Shown: positions 1-10,978, counted from the stretch's first letter. The stretch is 64,000 nucleotides of DNA from Boseongicola sp. (GCA_028824715.1 JAPPCV010000147.1:1-64000); one strand, 5' to 3'. The notes: generated by a model not told the origin, from the sequence alone. Made by a program: numbers and translations.

Positions 1-1
1 C

Positions 2-1243
2 TACCGGATGCGGGGTTTCTCGCTCTTCAAGAAGATTCCGCACTGGGACGACCTTACCTTTCTGCCCGGAACGTTGACGCGTTTCGTAATCGAGGGCTAT
101 CGCGAGAAATGCGAGACCAGAACCGTGATCGGGCCGCGCGCAAAGCGGCCGCTCGAACTGGACATTCCCGTGTACGTGACAGGCATGAGCTTCGGCGCCT
201 TGAGCTACGAGGCCAAGACGGCGCTTGCGCGAGGCGCCACCATGGCGGGCACCGCGACCTGCTCTGGCGAGGGGGGAATGATCCCTGACGAGCGACGGTA
301 CTCCTCGAAGTGGTTCTATCAGTGCATCCAGTCGCGCTACGGGTTCAATCCGCATCATCTGGTGCTGGCGGATGGATGCGAGTTCTTTATCGGCCAGGGC
401 TGCAAGGTTGGCCTTGGGGGGCACCTGATGGGCCAGAAGGTGACTGACCAGGTGGCGGAGATGCGATCTTTGCCTGCCGGAATTGACCAGCGATCACCGG
501 CGCGTCATCCGGACTGGCTCGGGCCGGACGATCTGGCACTGAAAATCCAGGAGATTCGGGAAGCCACCGATTGGCAGATCCCGATCCAGCTCAAGCTTGG
601 CGCGGCGCGGGTCTATGACGACGTCAGGATGGCGGTCAAGTGCGATCCGGACTCGATCTACATAGACGGGATGGAAGGCGGCACCGGTGCAGGGCCGCAT
701 CTTGCAACAGAGGATACCGGCGTGCCGGGAATGGCCGCCATTCGCCAGGCCCGAAAGGCAATCGACGACCTTGGAAAGCGCGGCGAGATCAGCCTCGTCT
801 ATGCCGGAGGCATCCGCAACGGAGCGGATGTTGCAAAGGCCGTTGCGCTCGGCGCGGACGGCATCGCGCTTGGCCATTCCGTCATGATGGCCTTGAACTG
901 CAACAAGGACATTCCTGAGGCCAACTATCCGGAGGAAATCGGGGCCGAGCCAGGGTATTGCTACCACTGCCATTCCGGCCGGTGCCCGGTTGGCGTGGCA
1001 ACGCAGGATCCGGTCCTGCGGTCACGCCTTGACCCTGACGAGGCAGCGGAGCGCGTCTACAATTTCCTCCACACCTTGACGATCGAGGCCCAGCTCTTTG
1101 CGCGTGCCTGCGGCAAGACGCACCTGCACTCGCTGGAACCCGAGGATCTTGCCGCCCTGACGATGGAAGCATCGGCAATGGCGGGCGTGCCGCTCGCAGG
1201 CACGAACCACACTGTCGGCATAGACGACTATCACCACCTGTAG
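2..1243 (+). CDS. mgsC: FMN-dependent glutamate synthase-type protein, probably N-methylglutamate synthase subunit C (5' truncated)
   Basis: This is a glutamate-synthase large-subunit-like FMN domain of about 411 visible residues. Family signatures seen are the FMN-barrel segment GMSFGALSYEAK, the GMEGGTGAGP loop, the phosphate-binding stretch YAGGIRNGADVAKA, and a cysteine group in GYCYHCHSGRCPVGVATQDP that fits the Fe-S cluster ligand region. The family is usually about 30 residues longer at its N-terminus and the frame is open to the window edge, so I treat the gene as cut by the window; ATG at 8 is only the first visible start. In methylamine degraders MgsC works with MgsA and MgsB to make N-methylglutamate. 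The tmm, tdm and gmaS genes nearby favour that role over ordinary GltB. A generic glutamate synthase-related protein is the alternative. Confidence 0.75.
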   Translation, partial: YRMRGFSLFKKIPHWDDLTFLPGTLTRFVIEGYREKCETRTVIGPRAKRPLELDIPVYVTGMSFGALSYEAKTALARGATMAGTATCSGEGGMIPDERRYSSKWFYQCIQSRYGFNPHHLVLADGCEFFIGQGCKVGLGGHLMGQKVTDQVAEMRSLPAGIDQRSPARHPDWLGPDDLALKIQEIREATDWQIPIQLKLGAARVYDDVRMAVKCDPDSIYIDGMEGGTGAGPHLATEDTGVPGMAAIRQARKAIDDLGKRGEISLVYAGGIRNGADVAKAVALGADGIALGHSVMMALNCNKDIPEANYPEEIGAEPGYCYHCHSGRCPVGVATQDPVLRSRLDPDEAAERVYNFLHTLTIEAQLFARACGKTHLHSLEPEDLAALTMEASAMAGVPLAGTNHTVGIDDYHHL

Positions 1244-1258
1244 GGAGGGCCTGGCGCA

Positions 1259-1672
1259 ATGGCCGGAACACAGTATCGCGGGTCCGAGATCAAGGACGTC
1301 GACCAGTTCATCAAGGATGCAGCCGGGCTCGAATCCGAGCGAGAGAGGGAGATCGGACAGCATATCGGCTATCGCTACGACGTGAACCTCGTTCCGGACC
1401 ACGACCGCCTTACGCCGTTTCTCCGAAACTACATGGAGTTCATGGGCTGGGACGACCTGAACTGGCTTGAGGACGTCCACATGGGTTACGAGGAAGGCAA
1501 GCCTGCCGTCTTTGACCGCAACGTGAACGGCTGGGTCCGGATACCCGACAGCATTGACCTGCCAGACAACCAGCAGGACCGTGACATGATTGCGCGGGAG
1601 CTTCTCCTGAAGTTCCAGATGTCGGACCGCCATCCGCTGGTTACGCTCCGCAAGGCCTACACGAAGTTCTGA
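1259..1672 (+). CDS. Conserved-looking hypothetical protein (137 aa) in the methylamine operon
   Basis: I do not recognise this family. The protein is acidic, soluble-looking, without signal peptide or membrane segment, and rich in Asp, Glu and aromatic residues (for example MEFMGWDDLNWLEDVHMGYE around residues 58-77). The start has GGAGGG about 8 nt upstream. It lies 15 nt after mgsC and 1 nt before the nitrilase, so it is almost certainly co-transcribed with them. That suggests a role in methylamine or glutamyl-amide metabolism, but nothing in the sequence gives a reaction. Confidence 0.7.
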   Translation: MAGTQYRGSEIKDVDQFIKDAAGLESEREREIGQHIGYRYDVNLVPDHDRLTPFLRNYMEFMGWDDLNWLEDVHMGYEEGKPAVFDRNVNGWVRIPDSIDLPDNQQDRDMIARELLLKFQMSDRHPLVTLRKAYTKF

Positions 1673-1673
1673 C

Positions 1674-2525
1674 ATGCGACGCCCGCTGCATATCGCCTGC
1701 CTTCAGACGCGGCCCATGCCCAGCATGGAGGCCGCCGTCAACGAGGCGGTGCCGATGGCGGAGGCGGCAGCGCAGTCCGGGGCGGAAATGCTGTTCCTGC
1801 CCGAATACTGCGGCGGGCTCGCATCCGACGGGCCGCGGCTTTGTCCCCCGGCGGCGCCGGAGGAAAGCCATGACGTGCTGGCAGCGCTGCGGGAGGTGGC
1901 CGCATGCCGGGGTGTCTGGATGAACATCGGTTCGCTTGCCGTGAACGGGCCTGGCGAGAAGTTCTTGAATCGTGGCTACATGATTGGCCCGGATGGCGAG
2001 ATTTTCGGGCGCTACGACAAGATCCACATGTTCGATGTCAGTCTTGCAGACGGCGCAGTGTACCGGGAAAGCGACACGGTTCAGCCGGGTGACGCTGCGG
2101 CGGTGTACGAGACGCCGCTGGTCGCTCTCGGTCACACCATTTGCTATGACCTCCGTTTCGCCAGGCTGTTCCGCGACATTGCACAGGAGGGTGCCGAGGT
2201 CATCGCCTGTCCTGCAGCCTTCACAAGGACGACCGGAGAGGCGCATTGGCACGTGCTGAATCGGGCGAGGGCAATCGAGAACACCTGTTTCATCGTGTCG
2301 GCCTGTGCCGTTGGGCCCGTCCCCGGTGGCGGCGCCTCTTACGGACATTCGCTCGTCGTGAGCCCGTGGGGAGACGTGCTGAGCGACGGAGGCGTACTGC
2401 CGGGCGTGGTGCATGCGCAGCTGGACCTTGGCCTCGTGTCGGAAACCGCATCGCGGATTCCCAGCCTTGACCATGACAGGAGCTATCGCGTCAGGCGCGT
2501 CAGGACGGCGAGGAGGGTGGCATGA
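1674..2525 (+). CDS. Carbon-nitrogen hydrolase (nitrilase superfamily amidase)
   Basis: A 283-residue protein, normal length for the nitrilase superfamily. The Glu-Lys-Cys triad is visible: Glu in LFLPEYCGG, Lys in YDKIHMFDV and Cys in HTICYDLRFARLF. The motif after the cysteine and the later region GHSLVVSPWGDVL match the omega-amidase/NIT branch. These are cytosolic amidases that hydrolyse amides such as 2-oxoglutaramate or small aliphatic amides. It starts 1 nt after the preceding gene and overlaps the next by an ATGA junction, inside the TMA operon. By inference it may hydrolyse or repair a glutamyl amide formed during methylamine assimilation. The substrate is not determined by sequence. 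Confidence 0.85.
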   Translation: MRRPLHIACLQTRPMPSMEAAVNEAVPMAEAAAQSGAEMLFLPEYCGGLASDGPRLCPPAAPEESHDVLAALREVAACRGVWMNIGSLAVNGPGEKFLNRGYMIGPDGEIFGRYDKIHMFDVSLADGAVYRESDTVQPGDAAAVYETPLVALGHTICYDLRFARLFRDIAQEGAEVIACPAAFTRTTGEAHWHVLNRARAIENTCFIVSACAVGPVPGGGASYGHSLVVSPWGDVLSDGGVLPGVVHAQLDLGLVSETASRIPSLDHDRSYRVRRVRTARRVA

Positions 2526-3166
2526 CCGCACGTGTTGCCGCACTTGGAGAATCCGGCTCGTCCACGCCGCTCAGAACGGCGTTTCTCAAGTGGCAATGCC
2601 GGGTGCGTCAAATTGCAATGCGCGACGGCGCGGGAAGACCCGATGACGCCGTCACCCCGACCCTGTACCTGCCGGGACGGGACGAGGCATTCGGTCGCAT
2701 TGTCACGGTCCTGAACAGGGCGCCGGCGCACTCGTTGACGCCCGAGATGACGCATATGGCGGCAAGGACCAATGATCCCGCGCAACGGCGTGCGGCCGCA
2801 CTGGAGTTCTTCTCGGCCGCCTACTACCAAAGCGCTGCACGGTTTTCGGACGTTCTGACCGCGACCTTTCCGCCCGGGTCGCTCATGGCGGCCAGGCTCC
2901 GAAAGTCTCAGAGAGCCCTTTTGCTCTTCAGTGCCTATTCGCAGAGGTTCACTCTCTCTTGCCGTGTCTGGAAACTGGCGTCGCGCAATCCGTTGCATGA
3001 GGCGACGGTGGCGCACAACGTGCTCTTCAACCCGTCTTTGCCGCCCGGAATCGAAGTTCTGGGATTCGAGCCCGACTGGAACATGTCGACATCAGATCCG
3101 GAGATGTCCGGAAATGCGTTTCCGGCATCGACCAGCATAGAGAAACTTGTGGAGGACATGCCATGA
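2522..3166 (+). CDS. Hypothetical protein (214 aa) coupled to tmm
   Basis: Family not recognised. There is no signal peptide or transmembrane segment. The central part (about residues 60-160) is predicted mostly helical by composition. The start overlaps the nitrilase stop (ATGA) and the stop overlaps the tmm start (ATGA), so translation of the three genes is coupled. The position directly before a trimethylamine monooxygenase suggests an accessory role in TMA oxidation. It does not resemble the DmmABC dimethylamine monooxygenase subunits, which might have been expected here. Confidence 0.65.
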   Translation: MTARVAALGESGSSTPLRTAFLKWQCRVRQIAMRDGAGRPDDAVTPTLYLPGRDEAFGRIVTVLNRAPAHSLTPEMTHMAARTNDPAQRRAAALEFFSAAYYQSAARFSDVLTATFPPGSLMAARLRKSQRALLLFSAYSQRFTLSCRVWKLASRNPLHEATVAHNVLFNPSLPPGIEVLGFEPDWNMSTSDPEMSGNAFPASTSIEKLVEDMP

Positions 3167-4500
3167 AAAAGCGCGTGTGCGTGATAGGAGCCGGACCGTC
3201 GGGACTGGCGCAATTGCGGGCGTTTCAGTCCGCTGCCGAAGATGGCGCCGATGTTCCTGAAGTCGTTTGCTTCGAAAAGCAGGAAGATTGGGGAGGGCTT
3301 TGGAACTATACGTGGCGCACTGGCGTGGATGAGCACGGCAACCAGTGCCATGGGTCCATGTACCGCTACCTTTGGTCGAACGGCCCGAAAGAGGGCCTGG
3401 AATTCGCGGACTACACGTTCGAAGAGCACTTCGAAAAGCCGATCGCCAGCTATCCTCCAAGGTCCGTGCTCTTTGACTACATCAAGGGAAGGGTGGAAAA
3501 GGCCGGCGTCCGCGCCCAGATTCGCTTCAACACCATCGTGCGTGATGTCCGCTCGCTTGATGGCGGGGGCTTCGAGGTGACCGCGCGCGACGAAGCCGCG
3601 GACTCGGAAGCCCGTGAAGAGTTTGACCATGTTGTCGTTGCCTCAGGCCACTTCTCGGTCCCCAACGTTCCCGAGTATCCCGGATTCGACACCTTCAACG
3701 GCCGCATTCTGCATGCGCATGACTTCCGCGATGCGCGGGAGTTCGCCGGCCAGGATGTCCTGATTCTCGGAACCTCGTATTCGGCCGAGGACATCGGCTC
3801 CCAATGCTGGAAATACGGGGCGAAGTCGATCACGTCATGCTGGCGGACGGCTCCGATGCCTTACGAATGGCCTGACAACTGGACTGTCGTGCCGGCGCTG
3901 GAAAGGGTCGAGGGACGCACCGCGCATTTCAAGGACGGTACGTCGAGGGAAGTTGATGCAATTATCCTGTGCACGGGCTACCTGCACCATTTTCCGTTCC
4001 TCCCGGATGACCTGAGGCTGAAGACGCCGAACGTCTTGGCGTCGAACGACTTGTACAAGGGCGTGGTGTGGAACCGGAACCCGGACCTCTTCTATCTCGG
4101 AATGCAGGACCAGTGGTTTACCTTCAACATGTTCGATGCCCAGGCCTGGTACGTTCGCGACATCATCATGGGCCGGATCGAAGTTCCGGACCTCGCTGCC
4201 CGCGAGGCCGACGTCAAGGCGCGGCAGGAGGCAGAGGCAGCGCTTGAGGACGACTATGCCTGCATCGACTACCAGGCCGATTACACCGAGGAGCTGATCG
4301 CCGACACCGACTATCCCAGCTTTGACATAGGGGCGGCCTCAAAGGCGTTCTACGAGTGGAAGAAGCACAAGAAGAAGAACATCATGACGTTCCGGGATCA
4401 CGGCTATTCCAGCCCGATGACCGGCACGATGGCGCCACCGCACCACACGCCGTGGAAGGATGCGCTTGATGACAGCCTGGAAGACTACCTGAAAATCTGA
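3163..4500 (+). CDS. tmm: Trimethylamine monooxygenase (bacterial flavin-containing monooxygenase)
   Basis: A 445-residue flavin monooxygenase with an overall sequence typical of bacterial Tmm, which oxidises TMA to TMAO with NADPH and O2. Visible features are the FAD-binding GAGPSG at residues 8-13; [11 protein letters not shown], a good match to the FMO fingerprint FxGxxxHxxxF/Y, near residue 180; and the NADPH-domain segment [12 protein letters not shown] near residue 200. The N-terminal blocks [12 protein letters not shown] and [17 protein letters not shown] are characteristic of Tmm. Length matches the family. It overlaps the upstream gene by 4 nt and is followed, 81 nt on, by a TMAO transporter and TMAO demethylase, which supports the specific assignment. 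Confidence 0.95.
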   Translation: MKKRVCVIGAGPSGLAQLRAFQSAAEDGADVPEVVCFEKQEDWGGLWNYTWRTGVDEHGNQCHGSMYRYLWSNGPKEGLEFADYTFEEHFEKPIASYPPRSVLFDYIKGRVEKAGVRAQIRFNTIVRDVRSLDGGGFEVTARDEAADSEAREEFDHVVVASGHFSVPNVPEYPGFDTFNGRILHAHDFRDAREFAGQDVLILGTSYSAEDIGSQCWKYGAKSITSCWRTAPMPYEWPDNWTVVPALERVEGRTAHFKDGTSREVDAIILCTGYLHHFPFLPDDLRLKTPNVLASNDLYKGVVWNRNPDLFYLGMQDQWFTFNMFDAQAWYVRDIIMGRIEVPDLAAREADVKARQEAEAALEDDYACIDYQADYTEELIADTDYPSFDIGAASKAFYEWKKHKKKNIMTFRDHGYSSPMTGTMAPPHHTPWKDALDDSLEDYLKI

Positions 4501-5529
<1,029 letters not shown>

Positions 5530-5550
5530 AGAGCGGGAATTGACAAGATG

Positions 5551-5580
5551 ACCCTCTCCGCATCAGCATGCGGGGAGGGT
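5551..5580 (+). terminator. Hairpin between tmoX and tmoW (attenuator or mRNA-stabilising stem)
   Basis: The arms ACCCTCTCCGCAT and ATGCGGGGAGGGT form a 13-bp stem (one G-T pair) with a CAGC loop. It lies 21 nt after the tmoX stop and 15 nt before the tmoW start. Only three T follow, so it is a weak terminator; it more likely protects the tmoX message or reduces downstream expression. Confidence 0.7.
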
Positions 5581-5595
5581 TTGAGGTGGGAGGTC

Positions 5596-6618
5596 ATGGA
5601 TAGCGACACCCCCGTTATTTCTGCGGAGAACGTCTGGAAGCTTTTTGGGCCCAGTCCCGAGGCCTACCTTTCTCGCATGCCGGCGGGCCGTTCCTTTGAG
5701 GAAATCAGGTCGGACGGCTACATTGCAGGTGTCAAGGACGTTTCGCTCGAAGTTGCCAAGGGCGAGATGCTCGTCATCATGGGGCTGTCTGGCTCCGGCA
5801 AGTCTACGCTGGTTCGTTGTTTCTCCCGCCTCCACGACATAACCGGCGGAGCGGTCAGGATCGACGGCCAGGACATCATGAGCCTGAACGCGACCGAACT
5901 GATAGAGCTTCGGCGCTCGAAGATGGGCATGGTGTTCCAGTCGTTCGGCCTGCTCCCGCACCGCACGGTTCTCGAAAACGTGGCGTTTCCGCTCGAGATG
6001 CGCGGGCAGGACAGGCACGCGCGTCGCGAACGCGCCCTCGAAATGGTAAGGCTTGTCGGGCTGGAGGGACGGGAGGACTATTTTCCCCGGGAACTTTCCG
6101 GCGGACAGCAGCAGCGGGTCGGCATTGCCCGCAGCCTCGCGATCGAGCCGAACATCTGGTTTCTGGACGAACCCTTCAGCGCGCTGGATCCGCTGATCCG
6201 GCGCGAAATGCAGGACGAGTTCCTGCGCCTTCAGGACATGCTTGGCAAGACGATCGTCTTCATCACCCACGACTTTGACGAGGCGCTCCGTCTAGCCGAC
6301 AGGATCGCCATCATGAAGGACGGTGCCGTTGAGCAGGTGGACACGCCTGACAAGATCGTCCTGGACCCGGCGACCGAGTACGTGGCCAAGTTCACCGAGG
6401 AAGTGGACAAGGCGAGCGTCGTTCATGCGAGCGTGCTGGCAAGTGACGGTGTGCCCGTCGACGGCGAACCCGTCCCCGGGGACGCAACGATCCTTTCGCT
6501 TGCACGTCGGCTGGTGGAGGACAGGTCGGACGCCATTCCCGTCAGCCTGCCGGATGGCCGAACGGGCGCCATGGACCGCAAGGCGGCGCTGGCGGTCCTC
6601 TTTGGAGAGAGGGAGTGA
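5596..6618 (+). CDS. tmoW: TMAO ABC transporter, ATP-binding protein
   Basis: ATPase of the glycine-betaine/proline ProV-like class. Walker A is GLSGSGKST, Q-loop VFQSFGLLPH, signature LSGGQQQRVGIARS, Walker B IWFLDEPFSALDP and H-loop ITHDFDEA. The last 80 residues follow the ATPase core, as in ProV-type proteins with a regulatory extension. I chose ATG 5596 because it follows GAGGTGGGAGGTC; an upstream in-frame ATG at 5548 lies inside the hairpin. The 3' end overlaps tmoV by GTGA. It energises import of TMAO bound by TmoX. The letters W and V for ATPase and permease follow my memory of the Ruegeria naming and could be swapped. Confidence 0.9.
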   Translation: MDSDTPVISAENVWKLFGPSPEAYLSRMPAGRSFEEIRSDGYIAGVKDVSLEVAKGEMLVIMGLSGSGKSTLVRCFSRLHDITGGAVRIDGQDIMSLNATELIELRRSKMGMVFQSFGLLPHRTVLENVAFPLEMRGQDRHARRERALEMVRLVGLEGREDYFPRELSGGQQQRVGIARSLAIEPNIWFLDEPFSALDPLIRREMQDEFLRLQDMLGKTIVFITHDFDEALRLADRIAIMKDGAVEQVDTPDKIVLDPATEYVAKFTEEVDKASVVHASVLASDGVPVDGEPVPGDATILSLARRLVEDRSDAIPVSLPDGRTGAMDRKAALAVLFGERE

Positions 6619-8603
6619 GCGACTCGACTTACGTGGGTGCAACGAGACAAGGGGCGGAAGCCGCCTCGGTCGGCGCGATCCGGACGAGAACGGTAGTCTT
6701 GACGCTGTTTGGCGCGGCGATTCTGCTGGCGGTGCTGAAACCCTGGATTCCGTCGGCTCTGGTCAGGCTGCCGGAAGGCGCCATCCTTCCTTGGGCAGAC
6801 TGGCTGGATGCGGGGTTTTCCTGGCTCCAGAACGACATCGGGCTGATCCATGTCACCCGGACGATTTCCGGGTGGCTGGGCTTCCTTACCGACGCGGCAG
6901 CCAACGTTCTGTACGGGAAGGCGCGCTGGCCGCGCCTTGAGGCGTTGCCGTGGTCCGTGGTTGCGGCTTGTTCGGCGGTGCTGGGCTATTGGCTCGGCGG
7001 ATGGCGGCTCGCGCTTCTGGCGGGCGGCACCTTCGTCTGGACCGCGCTCATGGGGCAGTGGAGATGGGCGATGGAGACCTTGTCGGTCATCGCCGTCGCG
7101 GTGCCGTTCGGGTTTGGCATAGGGCTGCTGCTGGGCATGCTTGCATGGAAGTCCCGACGCTTCGAGGAGGCCTTGAGGCCGGTTCTACTGGTGCTGCAGA
7201 CGCTGCCATTCTACAGCTACCTTCTGCCTGCCGTCATCTTCTTCAAGGTCGGGCCGACCGCCGCGTCGGTCGCCACGATCGTCTATTCCATGCCGCCAAT
7301 GATTCTCATGACGATCGTCGGCCTGAGAAAGGTGCCGCCCGACGTCGTCGAAGCGGGAAGAATGTCGGGCTGCACGCGTTGGCAGATGCTGCGCCACGTC
7401 TTTCTGCCTTCCGCTCGCAACGAGATACTTGTCGGCCTCAACCAGGTCATCATGCTCGCTCTCGCCATGGTCGTCCTTACCGCGTTCATTGGCATGCCCG
7501 GGCTTGGTGCGAAGCTGCTCGCCATGATGAACAGCTTCAAGCTCGGCCGCAGCTTCGAGATCGGCGTCACGATCGTCCTGCTCGCCGTGACGCTTGACCG
7601 CCTGAGCAAGGCGTGGGTCGTCAAGCAGCCCGAGCATTTCGAAAGGGGAACCCCCTGGTGGCAGAGACACGCGTTCCTGCTCCTGGGAATTGCGACCTTC
7701 GTGCTGTTCTACCTGCTCAGCCAGTTCCTGCCCATCCTGGACGAGGTTGGCCGCAGGCAGTCGCTTTCGAGGGGAAGCGAGATCGACGCGATCATCAAGG
7801 GTGCCCTGGGCATTTCGTGGGTCAAGGCGACCACGGAGTTCATTCGATGGTTCTTCAACATCTGGGTGCTGATTCCCACCGAACTTGCACTGCTCTTCCT
7901 GCCCACCTTCACGGTCATTCTCGCAATGACGGGCATTGGCTACCTGCTGGGAGGCTGGTTCCCGGCGTTGATCGGGTTCCTGTTCTTTGCCGCGGTGGCC
8001 CAGCTCGGATGGTGGGACCGGGCGATGCTGACCTTGCACTCGACGCTGACGGCCGTGTTACTTGCGATGCTCTTTGGAATGCCGCTCGCCATATGGGCTG
8101 CACGGCGCGCGCGGGCGTCCCGCTGGATGATCTTTGCGTGCGACACCGCCCAGACATTTCCGAGTTTCATCTACCTCCTGCCGGCCATCATGCTGTTCGG
8201 TATCACTCCAATCACGGTCATTCTGGCGATCCTCATCTACACGATGGTGCCCGTCGTGCGTTACACGGTCGAAGGCCTGAGAGGGGTGCCACGCGAGATT
8301 ACCGAAGCCGCAGACATGGCGGGCGCGACGCGATGGCAGAAACTCTGGAAGGTCGAATTCCCTCTTGCAATGCCGACCATCGCCGTCGGATTGAACCAGG
8401 CATTCATTTTCGCCTTCTTCATGGTCATCATCGCCGCCTTCATCGGCACCCGGGACCTGGGGCAGGAAATGCAGCGCACGCTCGCGGGGACCGATCTCGG
8501 AAAGAACTTCACGCTCGGTTTCTCCGTGGTCTTCATGGCGTTGTCGCTCGACATCGCGATCAACTCCTGGGCAAGGAAACGTCGGGAGATTCTGGGCCAA
8601 TGA
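6615..8603 (+). CDS. tmoV: TMAO ABC transporter, permease with two fused membrane domains
   Basis: A 662-residue integral membrane protein. Two ProW-type permease cores are fused in one chain: the first around residues 140-340 (coupling segment near EAGRMSGCTRWQMLRHVFLP) and the second around residues 420-655 (EAADMAGATRWQKLWKVEFP). About 100 N-terminal residues with further hydrophobic segments precede the first core. Because each half carries its own coupling loop, one chain may replace the usual homodimer. The start is GTG in a GTGA overlap with the ATPase gene, and the stop is in an ATGA overlap with tdm, so all are translationally coupled. Confidence 0.9.
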   Translation: MSDSTYVGATRQGAEAASVGAIRTRTVVLTLFGAAILLAVLKPWIPSALVRLPEGAILPWADWLDAGFSWLQNDIGLIHVTRTISGWLGFLTDAAANVLYGKARWPRLEALPWSVVAACSAVLGYWLGGWRLALLAGGTFVWTALMGQWRWAMETLSVIAVAVPFGFGIGLLLGMLAWKSRRFEEALRPVLLVLQTLPFYSYLLPAVIFFKVGPTAASVATIVYSMPPMILMTIVGLRKVPPDVVEAGRMSGCTRWQMLRHVFLPSARNEILVGLNQVIMLALAMVVLTAFIGMPGLGAKLLAMMNSFKLGRSFEIGVTIVLLAVTLDRLSKAWVVKQPEHFERGTPWWQRHAFLLLGIATFVLFYLLSQFLPILDEVGRRQSLSRGSEIDAIIKGALGISWVKATTEFIRWFFNIWVLIPTELALLFLPTFTVILAMTGIGYLLGGWFPALIGFLFFAAVAQLGWWDRAMLTLHSTLTAVLLAMLFGMPLAIWAARRARASRWMIFACDTAQTFPSFIYLLPAIMLFGITPITVILAILIYTMVPVVRYTVEGLRGVPREITEAADMAGATRWQKLWKVEFPLAMPTIAVGLNQAFIFAFFMVIIAAFIGTRDLGQEMQRTLAGTDLGKNFTLGFSVVFMALSLDIAINSWARKRREILGQ

Positions 8604-10978
8604 CGGTTCAGCCGATACACCCGGTGCCATGGGAGCGATCAGGCGTCGTCGCGCCGGGCCTGCCAATCCTTCCGCACGGGGTTGAGCGATACCCGGTTCC
8701 GGGTGGCGGTTCGCGCGTGGTCCAGGTCTTCAAGGGTGACGGCATCATCGTGCAGGACCGCGAAGGCTTGCAGCCGGGCGAACTCGTGCACTTTGCGCCG
8801 GACGGAAGTTCGGACGCCTCGATGCTCGGCACCATGGGGCAGGGCAGGCCGACGGCCACGATCGCCGCGCTCTCGGAAGGAGGCCTTTCCGGAAAGAAGG
8901 TGCTGTCTGCCCTGGATGCGGCCGGGTTCAACCTTGAGACGGGCGATTCGGTGGCGGTCTTCGAAGATGGGTCGCGTCCTGGAGATTTCAGGGAATTCAG
9001 CGTGGAGCGTGACGGCCTCCTGATCTGTGTCGCACCCGGGGGGCCGATGAGCCCGGAACGTCAAGATGCTCCGACGGAGCTCGTTCTCTATGTCCGTCGA
9101 GTCGCTCCGGGAGACGGCAAGGACGAAATCGGGCCTCCTGACCCATTGGCCGAACCGCGATTCGACGCGAACATCCAGCCGGGCAACTCGATCACGTACG
9201 AGGTCCGCAAGGGCGAATACATCCAGATCCTCGACGTCAAGGGGAGAGAGTGTTCCGACTTTCAGGCATTCAGCCTGCGCGCTCTGGAAAAGGGCATCGA
9301 ACGCGAAATCGATCCCACCACGACGCGGAGCCTGATGGGGAGCTTGTATCCCAGACCCGGCATCTTCTCCAAATACTGGACCGTGGACCAGGAACCCCTG
9401 GTCGAAATCGTGCAGGATACATGCGGGCGGCACGACACGTTCGGCCTTGCCTGCACGGCACGCTACTACGAGGACATGGGCTATCCCGGGCACGTCAACT
9501 GTTCGGACAACATGAATGCCGACCTTGCCCGGTTTGACATTCGCCCTCGCGGCGGCTGGCCGGCGATCAACTTCTTCTTCAACACCATGCTGGACGAGAC
9601 GAACGCGATCTCCATGGACGACCCGTGGTCTCGTCCGGGCGACTACGTGTTGCTGCGGGCGCTTTCCGACCTGGTCTGCGTGTCGACGGCCTGTCCCTGC
9701 GACGTTGATCCGGCCAACGGCTGGAACCCGACCGATATCCAGGTTCGCACCTATGGTGCAGGCGAGGAGTTCAGCCGCTCCGTCGGCTACAGGAAATCTG
9801 CGGAGGCTGATGTGGAAGAGACCAGAGAGACTGCATTTCACGACTGCTTTGCGCGGCACACCCGGGACTTCGTGGAATACAACGGATACTGGCTGCCGAA
9901 CGCGTTCACCAGCCACGGCGCGATCGACGAGTACTGGGCGGTGCGGGAGCGGGCCGCCATCATGGATCTCTCGCCCTTGCGAAAGTACGAGGTGACAGGT
10001 CCTGATGCCGAGAGACTCCTGCAGCTCTGCGTGACCCGGGATGCCAAGAGGATCAGCGTGGGGCAGGTGAGCTACACCGCGATGTGCTACGAGCACGGCG
10101 GCATGATCGACGATGGCACGATCTATCGCCTGGGCGACAACAACTTTCGCTGGATCGGGGGCAACGACACCTCGGGTCTCTGGCTGAAGGAGCGGGCCCG
10201 GGAGCGCGGGCTCAATGCCTGGGTTCGGCCCTCGACCGACCAGTTGCACAACGTTGCGGTTCAAGGACGCCATTCGCGAGAGATCCTGGACAGGGTCTTC
10301 TGGACCCCGCCCACCCAGGCAACGATACGCGAGCTGCGTTGGTTCCGGCTGACCGTCGCGCGGGTGGGCGACTTCGATGGCACCGCTGTCGTGATTTCGC
10401 GAACCGGCTATTCCGGGGAGTTGGGCTACGAAGTGTTTTGTCATCCCAAGGATGCCGTCGAGGTCTTTGACAGGATTTGGGAGGCCGGCAAGGAGTTCGG
10501 GCTGACTCCGCTTGGCCTCGCCGCACTGGACATGATTCGGATTGAAGCAGGGCTGATCTTCGCAGGATCCGAATTCGACGACACGACGGATCCATTCGAG
10601 GCTGGCATAGGGTTCACCGTTCCCCTGGACACCAAGGAAGATGACTTCATCGGGCGGGATGCGCTTCTTGAACGAAGGTTGCATCCGCACCGCAAGCTCG
10701 TCGGTCTTGACATCGAGGGCGGCGTCGTGCCGTCACCGGGAGACCGAGTCATGATTGGCAAGGCGCAAGTCGGAGAGATAACGAGCGCCACGAAGTCACC
10801 CGTGCTTGGCAAGACAATTGCGCTGGCTCGCGTTGCAAGCGTTCATGCGACCGAAGGAAGCAGGATCGAAGTCGGCCAGCTTGACGGGCAGCAGAAGCGG
10901 CTGCGGGCCGTTGTCGTGCCTTTCCCGCACTTTGATCCAACCAAGCAACGCGTGCGCGGAAACTACGGTAACGCATGA
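8600..10978 (+). CDS. tdm: TMAO demethylase (DUF1989 domain fused to GcvT-like tetrahydrofolate-binding domain)
   Basis: A 792-residue protein with the Tdm architecture. The N-terminal half is DUF1989-like (about residues 170-410), with candidate metal cysteines in GRECSDFQAF, VNCSDNMN and STACPCDVD. The C-terminal half is GcvT/aminomethyltransferase-like (about 415-790), with GLTPLGLAALDMIRIEAGLI and the GcvT C-terminal barrel. Tdm splits TMAO to dimethylamine and formaldehyde, the GcvT half conjugating formaldehyde to tetrahydrofolate. I chose ATG 8600 because it forms an ATGA overlap with the permease stop; the frame is open upstream to 7613 only as a shadow of the permease gene. It is the last gene of the + strand operon. 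Confidence 0.93.
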   Translation: MTVQPIHPVPWERSGVVAPGLPILPHGVERYPVPGGGSRVVQVFKGDGIIVQDREGLQPGELVHFAPDGSSDASMLGTMGQGRPTATIAALSEGGLSGKKVLSALDAAGFNLETGDSVAVFEDGSRPGDFREFSVERDGLLICVAPGGPMSPERQDAPTELVLYVRRVAPGDGKDEIGPPDPLAEPRFDANIQPGNSITYEVRKGEYIQILDVKGRECSDFQAFSLRALEKGIEREIDPTTTRSLMGSLYPRPGIFSKYWTVDQEPLVEIVQDTCGRHDTFGLACTARYYEDMGYPGHVNCSDNMNADLARFDIRPRGGWPAINFFFNTMLDETNAISMDDPWSRPGDYVLLRALSDLVCVSTACPCDVDPANGWNPTDIQVRTYGAGEEFSRSVGYRKSAEADVEETRETAFHDCFARHTRDFVEYNGYWLPNAFTSHGAIDEYWAVRERAAIMDLSPLRKYEVTGPDAERLLQLCVTRDAKRISVGQVSYTAMCYEHGGMIDDGTIYRLGDNNFRWIGGNDTSGLWLKERARERGLNAWVRPSTDQLHNVAVQGRHSREILDRVFWTPPTQATIRELRWFRLTVARVGDFDGTAVVISRTGYSGELGYEVFCHPKDAVEVFDRIWEAGKEFGLTPLGLAALDMIRIEAGLIFAGSEFDDTTDPFEAGIGFTVPLDTKEDDFIGRDALLERRLHPHRKLVGLDIEGGVVPSPGDRVMIGKAQVGEITSATKSPVLGKTIALARVASVHATEGSRIEVGQLDGQQKRLRAVVVPFPHFDPTKQRVRGNYGNA

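Noticed and set aside
7613..8599. Upstream extension of the tdm reading frame by 329 codons
   Set aside because: It lies entirely within the permease gene in another frame, has shadow composition, and the ATGA overlap at 8600 gives the natural Tdm start.
8639..10690. 683-codon antisense frame under tdm
   Set aside because: Arg/Val/His-rich shadow of a strongly coding GC-rich gene; no motifs.
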